DNA from: DASZHA01 sp035938265
GTDB lineage: Bacteria > Chloroflexota > Dormibacteria > DASZGP01
Assembly (NCBI GenBank): GCA_035938265.1
Contig: DASZHA010000098.1
Span: 1 to 19,400, forward strand
Reading direction: 5' to 3'
Length of the DNA: 19,400 nt
The position numbers and the translations under genes are program-made. Under the pieces are notes generated by a model, which worked only from the letters and a program-made list of their open reading frames with translations, had not been told where the DNA came from and ran no database searches. This document shows positions 13,326 through 19,400 of the stretch, in pieces. How positions within the stretch are numbered: the stretch's first letter is position 1; every line of letters begins with the position of its first letter.

Positions 13326-15252
13326 CGAGCTGGTCACGGTCACAATCAACGGCCGCGAGGTTCAGGCCAAGAAGGGCGCCTCCCTCCTGCACGTGTGCAA
13401 CGACAACGGCGCGCCGGTGCCGTACTTCTGCGACCATCGCAAGCTCGACCCCATCGGCGCCTGTCGCATGTGCGTGGTGGCCATCGAGAACCAGCCCAAG
13501 CTGGCCACCGCCTGCACCCTCACCGTCAACGACGGCATGGTGGTGAACACCGAGAGCTCGGACGTGGTCAAGGCGCGCGAGGGGGTGCTCGAGTTCCTGC
13601 TCATCAATCACCCCCTCGATTGCCCGGTCTGCGACAAGGGGGGCGAGTGCGACCTCCAGGACTTCTCCTTCTACCACGGACCGGGCAAGAGCCGGTTCAT
13701 CGAGGAGAAGGTCAAGTACCCCAAGCCGGTGCCGCTGTCGGACCGGATCCTGCTCGACATGGAGCGCTGTGTCCTCTGCGAGCGCTGTGTCCGCTTCTTC
13801 GACGAGGTCACCGAGGAGGGCCAGCTGGTGCTCCTCAACCGCGGCGTCCACACCATGATCGGCACCTTCAACGGCGAGGCCATGGACTCCAACTTCCAGG
13901 GCAACATCATGGAGCTGTGCCCGGTGGGGGCGCTGACCAGCGCCGACTGGCGTTTCAGCGCCCGCCCCTGGGACATGCGTGGCACGCCGACCATCTGCCA
14001 CGGCTGCGCTGTCGGCTGCAGCGTCAACGCGCAGACCCGCGACGACCGCCTGGTGCGCTACATGTCCCGGGAGAACCCCCACGTCGACGACGGCTGGCTC
14101 TGCGACCGCGGCCGCTACGGCTTCCGCTTCGTCAACCAGCCGGGCCGCATCCAGGCGGCGCGGCTCGGGCGTGGCGAGGAATCGCGCCCGGTGGCGCTCG
14201 ATGAGGCGGTCGCCAGCGTCGCCGAGCGGCTCCAGGGCGTGGTCCAGGAGCACGGCGCCCACCGGGTGGGGGCGATTGCCAGCCCCGAGGCAACCAACGA
14301 GGAGCTCTTCCTCTTCCAGCGATGGGTCCGCGACGTGCTGGGCAGCCCCAACCTCGACCACCGCACCGTGCTCGACGCTCCCGAGCCGGGGCCCGCCGAC
14401 TGGCGCCTGGCGATCGACGACTTCGCGGAATGCGACGCCGTCTACATCCTCGGTGACCAACCCACCCTCGACCTGGCCCCGATCCTGGAGCTGCGCCTCA
14501 AGCAGGCGCGCCGCAGGCACCGGACCCAGCTGGTGCTGGGCAAGGGCCGCAGTATCAGCCAGCTGGCCGACCAGCTGCCCGAGGGCGCTCGCCTGGGCGG
14601 CGTCATCGCGCCCGAGGGCCTGGCCGCCGACGCGGTGGCGCTTGCCGCACGCCTGGCCGAGCGGGGAGTGGAGGCGCGCCGGCTTACGGTGGTTCCGCAC
14701 GCCAACTCCCGCGGCGCCGCCGACGTCGGCTGCCTCCCGGAGAGCGGCCCCGGGTACCGTCGGCGGGAGGGTCGCCCGGGGATGGGCACCTGGGAGATGC
14801 TGGAGGCGGCGGGGGCGGGTCAGCTCAAGGCGCTGATCGTGATGGGCCCGGCGCCGCTGGGGCCGATATCAAGCCACGCGATGGTGAAGAAGGCCCTTGG
14901 TGGGGTGGACCTGCTGGTCGCGCTGGACACCCTCGAGAGCCCGGTCAGCGCCGCCGCCGATGTCGTCCTGCCGCTCCACACCTTTGCCGAGAAGGACGGC
15001 ACGTACACCAACATCGAGGGCCGGGTGCAGCGCCTGCGCCAGGCGATCCCGCCGGTGGCCAGGACCGCGCCCGATTGGCGCCTGATGCAGGACCTGGCCA
15101 ACGCCTGGGAGGCGGGGTGGTCCTACCGGCAGCCGGCCGACGTCATGCGCGACCTGGTGGCGGCGGTGCCGGCCTACGGTATCGACCGCGCCGGCGAGCG
15201 CGCGCGTTGGTGGGACCAGCCCCTCGCGGTGGGGGAGGGCGCCGATGGCTGA
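13318..15252 (+). CDS. nuoG: NADH:quinone oxidoreductase subunit G, with extra N7 cluster
   Basis: NuoG relays electrons from NuoF toward NuoI. The 644-residue product has ligands for N1b (2Fe-2S: C38, C49, C52, C66), N5 (4Fe-4S: H98, C102, C105, C111) and N4 (C151, C154, C157, C201). A complete fourth set, C227-x2-C230-x3-C234-x27-C262, corresponds to off-path cluster N7, found in only some bacteria. The rest is a catalytically inactive molybdopterin-oxidoreductase fold, without obvious Mo-binding residues. At 644 residues it is shorter than E. coli NuoG (about 900). The frame is open upstream inside nuoF, but ATG 13318 begins the ferredoxin-like domain (MTDELVTVTINGREV) and overlaps nuoF by 8 bases. 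Confidence 0.96.
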   Translation: MTDELVTVTINGREVQAKKGASLLHVCNDNGAPVPYFCDHRKLDPIGACRMCVVAIENQPKLATACTLTVNDGMVVNTESSDVVKAREGVLEFLLINHPLDCPVCDKGGECDLQDFSFYHGPGKSRFIEEKVKYPKPVPLSDRILLDMERCVLCERCVRFFDEVTEEGQLVLLNRGVHTMIGTFNGEAMDSNFQGNIMELCPVGALTSADWRFSARPWDMRGTPTICHGCAVGCSVNAQTRDDRLVRYMSRENPHVDDGWLCDRGRYGFRFVNQPGRIQAARLGRGEESRPVALDEAVASVAERLQGVVQEHGAHRVGAIASPEATNEELFLFQRWVRDVLGSPNLDHRTVLDAPEPGPADWRLAIDDFAECDAVYILGDQPTLDLAPILELRLKQARRRHRTQLVLGKGRSISQLADQLPEGARLGGVIAPEGLAADAVALAARLAERGVEARRLTVVPHANSRGAADVGCLPESGPGYRRREGRPGMGTWEMLEAAGAGQLKALIVMGPAPLGPISSHAMVKKALGGVDLLVALDTLESPVSAAADVVLPLHTFAEKDGTYTNIEGRVQRLRQAIPPVARTAPDWRLMQDLANAWEAGWSYRQPADVMRDLVAAVPAYGIDRAGERARWWDQPLAVGEGADG

Positions 15253-16348
15253 GGTCATCATCGCCGTCCTCAAGAGCGCGATCATCATCTTCGCCTTCTC
15301 CACGGCGGCCGCCTACCTGATCTACGCCGAACGCAAGGTCATCTCCTACCTGCAGGTCCGCAACGGCCCCAACCGCACCGGGCCCTTCGGCCTGCTGCAG
15401 TCGCTGGCCGACATTCTCAAGCTGCTGAGCAAGGAGGACTCCCGTCCCGCCGGCCGCGACAACCTGCTCTACGTCGCGGCCCCGATGATCATGGTCATCG
15501 CCGCCGTGGCCGCCTTCGCCGTGATCCCAGTGACGCCGAACTTCCGGCTCTTTGGCTACGACATTGGCGGTTCGATCGCCAACCTCAACGTCGGCATCCT
15601 CTACATCTTCGCCATCAGCGGTATGACGGCCTATGGCGTAGTGCTCGGTGGCTGGGCGTCCAACTCCAAGTACTCGCTGCTGGGCGCGATGCGCAGCGCC
15701 GCCCAGCTGATCAGCTACGAGATGGCCCTCGGCTTCTCCCTGGTGGGCGTCTTCATCCTGGCGGCCGCGGTCAACCTGGGTGCCATCATCGACGCCCAGA
15801 AGGACGTGCCCTTCATCGTCCTCCAACCGCTCGGTTTCGTCCTCTACCTGATCGCCGCCACCGCCGAGGTCAACCGCGCGCCGTTTGACCTGCCGGAGGC
15901 GGAGCAGGAGCTGGTCGCCGGCTACCTGACGGAGTACGGCGGCCTCAAGTGGGCGCTCTACTTCCTCGGTGAGTACATCAACATGATCACCATCAGCGCC
16001 ATCGCGGCGACGCTGTTCCTCGGTGGCTGGCGCGGCCCGCTCCTGCCCGGCGTCATGTGGTTCCTGCTCAAGGTGGCGCTGGTGATCTTTGTCCTCTTCT
16101 GGCTGCGAGCCACCCTGCCGCGACTGAAGTACAACCGCCTGATGGCGCTGGGCTGGAAGGTGCTGCTGCCGCTGAGCCTGGTCAACATCGCGGTTACCGC
16201 CGTGTTCGTCGTCCTCGACCAGGTGTGGCTGATCCCGATCGTCAGCCTGGCCCTGGTCGCCGTGCTGGCGCTGGCGGCGTACCTGCTGGGGCGACGGCCG
16301 TCGGCCGGGCTCACGCCGGCGGCCACCTCGCGGAGGCGCCTGGCATGA
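15245..16348 (+). CDS. nuoH: NADH:quinone oxidoreductase subunit H
   Basis: NuoH is the eight-to-nine-helix membrane subunit that forms most of the quinone entry channel and joins the hydrophilic arm to the pump modules. The 367-residue protein has AERKVISYLQVRNGPNRTGP in the first cytoplasmic loop, LLQSLADILKLLSKED, and the essential acidic loop EVNRAPFDLPEAEQELVAGY followed by EYGGLKWALYFLGEY. An ~20-residue Arg/Ala-rich tail follows the last helix (LGRRPSAGLTPAATSRRRLA). ATG 15245 overlaps the nuoG stop by eight bases (ATGGCTGA) and the gene ends overlapping nuoI as ATGA. Confidence 0.97.
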   Translation: MAEVIIAVLKSAIIIFAFSTAAAYLIYAERKVISYLQVRNGPNRTGPFGLLQSLADILKLLSKEDSRPAGRDNLLYVAAPMIMVIAAVAAFAVIPVTPNFRLFGYDIGGSIANLNVGILYIFAISGMTAYGVVLGGWASNSKYSLLGAMRSAAQLISYEMALGFSLVGVFILAAAVNLGAIIDAQKDVPFIVLQPLGFVLYLIAATAEVNRAPFDLPEAEQELVAGYLTEYGGLKWALYFLGEYINMITISAIAATLFLGGWRGPLLPGVMWFLLKVALVIFVLFWLRATLPRLKYNRLMALGWKVLLPLSLVNIAVTAVFVVLDQVWLIPIVSLALVAVLALAAYLLGRRPSAGLTPAATSRRRLA

Positions 16349-16845
16349 TCGTCGACAGCGTGCTCGGCATCCCCACCGCGCTGGGGACCACCTTCAAGCA
16401 CCTCTTCCGGCCGCCAACCACGGTCCAGTACCCGGAGGAGCTGCCGGTGATCAGCTCGCGGCATCGTGGTCGCCACATCCTCCACCGCTACGAAGATGGC
16501 TTGGAGAAGTGCGTCGGCTGCGAGCTGTGCGCCGCGGCCTGTCCGGCGAAGTGCATCCTGGTGGTGGCGGAGGAGAACACTGACGAGAACCGCGTATCGC
16601 CGGGTGAGCGCTACGCCGCCCGCTACGAGATCAACCTCTCGCGCTGCATCTTCTGCGGCTACTGCGAGGAGGCGTGCCCGGTCGGCGCCATCACCATGGG
16701 GCCTCGGTACGACATCTCCGAGTACGACATCAACAAGCTGGTAATCAGCAAGGAAGACCTGCTCGAGCCGCTTTCAGAGGCGGCTGGGCACGAGCCCCGC
16801 CAGCAACTCTCTTTGAGCACCGACTCCCTCGGGGGCGCCGGTTGA
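16345..16845 (+). CDS. nuoI: NADH:quinone oxidoreductase subunit I (N6a/N6b)
   Basis: NuoI holds two 4Fe-4S clusters, N6a and N6b, that carry electrons from NuoG to N2. The 166-residue protein is a two-cluster ferredoxin, with C56, C59, C62 and C66 (CVGCELCAAACPAKC) and C101, C104, C107 and C111 (CIFCGYCEEACPVGAI), plus a spare C70. FRPPTTVQYPEE and the RHRGRHIL segment are the usual N-terminal membrane-contact region. The frame stays open upstream inside nuoH, but ATG 16345, overlapping the nuoH stop as ATGA, gives the correct N terminus. The 25-residue polar tail after EDLLEPL is variable. Confidence 0.97.
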   Translation: MIVDSVLGIPTALGTTFKHLFRPPTTVQYPEELPVISSRHRGRHILHRYEDGLEKCVGCELCAAACPAKCILVVAEENTDENRVSPGERYAARYEINLSRCIFCGYCEEACPVGAITMGPRYDISEYDINKLVISKEDLLEPLSEAAGHEPRQQLSLSTDSLGGAG

Positions 16846-16877
16846 GCAGCCCCTGACGCCGGGCTGAGGGAGAGAGA

Positions 16878-17384
16878 GTGCTGACCATCTTCTTTGCGGT
16901 CGTCGCCGCGCTCTCGGCCACGTCCGGGATCGGTGTCGTCGTCAGCCGCCGTCCTCTGTACGCCGCCCTCAGCCTGGTCCTCAACATGCTCTCGCTGGCC
17001 CTGCTCTTCCTCCTGCTCTCGGCGCAGTTCCTGGCCGCCGCCCAGGTGATCGTCTATGCCGGCGCGGTGATGGTGCTGTTCGTCTTCGTGATCACGCTGC
17101 TCAACCCGGCGCGCGAGGACAGCCCCAGCCGGGAGCCGATCCAGGGCGGCGTGGCCATCTTCCTGGGCGCCTCCTTCACCCTGCTGGCGTCGATCGCGTT
17201 CCTGGCCGGCAAGGCGCCAGGGCGGTTCCCCGATGACGCCGCCGCCACCGGGGGCGCCGCCCTGGGCAGCATCCAGGCGATCGGGCAGGCGCTCTTCAAC
17301 GACTTCGCCTACCCGTTCGAGGTCACCTCGCTGGTGCTGGTGGTCGCCGCGGTTGGGGCTGTGTACCTGTCGCGAGGTCGCTGA
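16878..17384 (+). CDS. nuoJ: NADH:quinone oxidoreductase subunit J
   Basis: NuoJ is a five-helix membrane subunit near the quinone cavity, whose helix 3 undergoes the rotation/pi-bulge change linked to coupling. The 168-residue protein has the conserved helix-3 segment FLAAAQVIVYAGAVMVLFVF (Y60) and the early SRRPLYAALSLVLNM. Helix 4 (about 88-106) and a C-terminal helix (FEVTSLVLVVAAVGAVYLSR) follow. GTG 16878 is preceded by the purine-rich GAGGGAGAGAGA, a good ribosome site, after a 32-base gap from nuoI. It overlaps nuoK by one base (TGATG). Confidence 0.95.
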   Translation: MLTIFFAVVAALSATSGIGVVVSRRPLYAALSLVLNMLSLALLFLLLSAQFLAAAQVIVYAGAVMVLFVFVITLLNPAREDSPSREPIQGGVAIFLGASFTLLASIAFLAGKAPGRFPDDAAATGGAALGSIQAIGQALFNDFAYPFEVTSLVLVVAAVGAVYLSRGR

Positions 17385-17686
17385 TGCCGCCCCTGGGGGC
17401 GTTCCTGCTCCTCTCCGCCTTCCTCTTCGTCACCGGGGCGGTGGGCGTGCTGATCCGCCGCAACCCGCTGGTGGTCTTCATGTGCGTTGAGCTGATGCTG
17501 AATGCGGGCAACCTGGCGCTGGTCACCTTCTCCCGCTTCCACCAGTCGAGCGAGGGCCAGGTGTTCGCCCTGGTTGTAATCGCCGTCGCGGCGAGCGAGG
17601 TCGTCGTCGGGCTGGCGCTGATGGTGGCGATCTACAAGTCCGGCCGCCCCATGGACATCGACGACCTCAGTGAGATGCGGGGATGA
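17384..17686 (+). CDS. nuoK: NADH:quinone oxidoreductase subunit K
   Basis: NuoK is a three-helix, MrpC-like subunit in the proton-translocation path. The 100-residue protein keeps both functionally important membrane glutamates at the same numbers as E. coli: E36 in MCVELMLNAGNLALV and E72 in AASEVVVGLALMVAIY. The length is typical. ATG 17384 shares one base with the nuoJ stop and the stop overlaps nuoL as ATGA, so nuoJKL are tightly coupled. Confidence 0.97.
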   Translation: MPPLGAFLLLSAFLFVTGAVGVLIRRNPLVVFMCVELMLNAGNLALVTFSRFHQSSEGQVFALVVIAVAASEVVVGLALMVAIYKSGRPMDIDDLSEMRG

Positions 17687-19400
17687 CGGTCGGCCAGCTG
17701 CTGGTCGTCGCCCTGCTGCTGCCCCTGGCGGGCTTTTTGATCAACCGCCTCTACGGCCCACGCAACCGGGGCACGGTCCAGATCGTGGGACCAACCGCAG
17801 TCGGGCTGAGCTTCCTACTCTTCCTGCTCGCGGCACTGTTCTCAGGCGGTGGGGCGGGGGACCACCTCGTCTATCACTGGCTCGCCGGTGCGGGCGGCTC
17901 CGCCGCCGGGGTTGCAGTGCCAACCGTCGACGTAAGCCTCTATCTCGACCCGCTGTCGGTGGTCATGACGCTGGTGGTCACCGGGGTGGGATGCCTGATC
18001 CACGTCTATGCCGTCGGCTACATGGATGAGGAGGGCGACGAGGACTATGCCCGCTTCTTCGCCCACATGAACCTCTTCATCTTCTCGATGCTGCTGCTGG
18101 TCCTGGCCCGCAACTTTGTCCTGCTGACCGTCGGATGGGCGCTGGTCGGTCTCAGCAGCTACCTGCTGATCGGATTCCATCGCGAACGCCCCGCAGCGGT
18201 GGCGGCTGCTCGCAAGGCGTTCGTGATGAACGTGATCGGGGACGTCGGCATCGTCATCGCGTCCTTCATCGTCTACCGGGCCACCGGCAGCCTGGACTTC
18301 AGCGCCTTCTTTGCGGCGCTGCCAGGCATCGATCAGGGCACGCTCGAGCTGATTGGTCTCTTCCTTTTGGTGGGCGCGGTCGCCAAGTCGGCCCAGGTGC
18401 CCCTCCACACCTGGCTCCCGGACGCGATGGAGGGCCCCACACCGGTCTCGGCATTGATCCATGCCGCCACCATGGTCACCGCCGGGGTTTACCTGATCGC
18501 TCGCTTCCACCCGCTCTACTCACTTGCCACTGGCGCCGCCTCCACGGCAGCGATCATCGGCCTGGTGACGGCCTTGATGGCGGCACTGGTGGCATGCGTC
18601 CAGACCGATATCAAGCGGGTGCTGGCCTACTCCACGATGAGCCAGATCGGGTACATGTTCTTCGCCGTCGCCGCCGGCGCGGAGAGCGCCGGGATCTTCC
18701 ACCTGGTCACCCACGCCTTCTTCAAAGCCCTGCTCTTCCTCGCCGCGGGCAGCGTGATCCACGCGCTCCACGGCGAGCAGGACATGCGCGGGATGGGCGG
18801 CTTGTGGCGGAGGATGCCGGTCACGGGTGCTGTCTTCCTGGTCGGGGCGCTGGCCCTCGCCGGGGTGATTCCCTTGTCCGGATCCTTCTCCAAGGACGAG
18901 ATCATCGGCGCCGGGCTGATCGCGGGGCCGGCCGCACCCCTGGGTGGCATCGCCCTGGCGCTGGTGGCGGGCCTCACCGGCTACTACATGCTGCGAGCGT
19001 TCTGGCTGGTGTTCCTGGCCGAGCCCGCGGGGCAGACGGTGCCAGGGGGAGAAACCTCCCGGGCCACCGGCCCGCACGACCCCCCAACGGCCATGGCGAT
19101 CCCGGTGCTGATCCTCTGCGTGCTGTCGGCGGTGGCCGGCCTGATCATCCAGCCCGGCTTCTGGCACCTGCTCACCGACTACACTGCGAACGTATTCGGC
19201 GCCGAGCCTGAGCCGTCCCTGGCGATCTCCGTGATCGCCGTTGTTTTGTCATTGCTGGTCGTCCTGGTCGGTGTTGGCATCGCCTACCAGCGGTTCGGGC
19301 GGCCGGAGGTCAGGGCATCCAGCGCGGCCAGTGTGCCGGATACGACCTCGGTGCCGGTGCTCGGCCATGCCTTCTACTGGGATCGCTTTTACCAGGCCGT
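17683..19400 (+). CDS. nuoL: NADH:quinone oxidoreductase subunit L, partial (runs off the right edge)
   Basis: NuoL is the distal antiporter-like pump subunit of complex I. The visible 572 residues are open to the window end. SLYLDPLSVVMTLVVTGVG (N-terminal core), KSAQVPLHTWLPDAMEGPTP (K235, with H260 in ALIHAATMVTAG), QTDIKRVLAYSTMSQIGYM, HAFFKALLFLAAGS (K348) and SGSFSKDEI (K404) identify it and keep the central lysines. Two charged positions are missing: the helix-5 motif usually GWE(L/G)VGL reads GWALVGL (A153), and NR(V/I)GD in helix 6 reads NVIGD (V184); the Asp (D187) is kept. The long lateral helix and terminal helix lie partly outside. ATG 17683 overlaps nuoK as ATGA. Confidence 0.96.
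   Translation, partial: MTVGQLLVVALLLPLAGFLINRLYGPRNRGTVQIVGPTAVGLSFLLFLLAALFSGGGAGDHLVYHWLAGAGGSAAGVAVPTVDVSLYLDPLSVVMTLVVTGVGCLIHVYAVGYMDEEGDEDYARFFAHMNLFIFSMLLLVLARNFVLLTVGWALVGLSSYLLIGFHRERPAAVAAARKAFVMNVIGDVGIVIASFIVYRATGSLDFSAFFAALPGIDQGTLELIGLFLLVGAVAKSAQVPLHTWLPDAMEGPTPVSALIHAATMVTAGVYLIARFHPLYSLATGAASTAAIIGLVTALMAALVACVQTDIKRVLAYSTMSQIGYMFFAVAAGAESAGIFHLVTHAFFKALLFLAAGSVIHALHGEQDMRGMGGLWRRMPVTGAVFLVGALALAGVIPLSGSFSKDEIIGAGLIAGPAAPLGGIALALVAGLTGYYMLRAFWLVFLAEPAGQTVPGGETSRATGPHDPPTAMAIPVLILCVLSAVAGLIIQPGFWHLLTDYTANVFGAEPEPSLAISVIAVVLSLLVVLVGVGIAYQRFGRPEVRASSAASVPDTTSVPVLGHAFYWDRFYQA

Noticed and set aside
16057..16344. Upstream extension of nuoI inside nuoH
   Set aside because: It is an out-of-frame shadow of nuoH; ATG 16345 with the ATGA overlap gives the family N terminus.

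Overview
The window is a GC-rich bacterial chromosome segment. It uses many GTG and TTG starts, packs genes tightly with 1- to 8-base overlaps, and has a Gram-positive-type LexA box. Several genes have a TANNNT-like -10 element only 6-9 bases before the start codon, which is the layout of leaderless transcripts. Together with the respiratory gene content this suggests an aerobic, high-GC lineage such as Actinomycetota, Chloroflexota or Dormibacterota. That placement is an inference from style, not a phylogenetic result. I see no rRNA, tRNA, CRISPR array, insertion sequence or phage gene.

Positions 1-4065 hold a formate dehydrogenase block. The sulfurtransferase FdhD and a truncated, translationally coupled membrane protein are on the minus strand. 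MobA and a molybdopterin oxidoreductase of the formate dehydrogenase alpha type are on the plus strand. The two start codons facing each other (fdhD and mobA) are only 6 bases apart. MobA and FdhD mature the bis-MGD cofactor of the enzyme they sit beside. No beta (Fe-S) or diaphorase subunit is present.

Positions 4080-8191 hold single genes of membrane, signalling and stress type: a HlyIII/PAQR membrane protein, a soluble GGDEF diguanylate cyclase, a LuxR-type regulator whose receiver domain has lost its phosphorylation residues, an HtrA-like serine protease with a PDZ domain but no signal peptide, a doubtful small basic ORF, a 62-residue zinc-ribbon protein whose promoter spacer carries a perfect SOS box, and an unknown membrane protein.

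Positions 8248-19400 hold the NADH:quinone oxidoreductase (complex I) operon in the canonical order nuoA-B-C-D-E-F-G-H-I-J-K-L. It starts from one apparent promoter at 8234 and is cut at the window end inside nuoL; nuoM and nuoN presumably follow. NuoEFG make the NADH-oxidising tip, NuoBCDI the quinone-reducing connection, and NuoAHJKL membrane proton-translocation parts.

The most notable observations are: (1) NuoL lacks two charged residues of its antiporter-like core (E. coli E144 and R175 correspond to A153 and V184); (2) a SOS-box-controlled zinc-ribbon gene; (3) the widespread leaderless-promoter pattern; (4) a phosphorylation-dead LuxR regulator next to a cytosolic HtrA. I did not find a clearly new multi-gene system.
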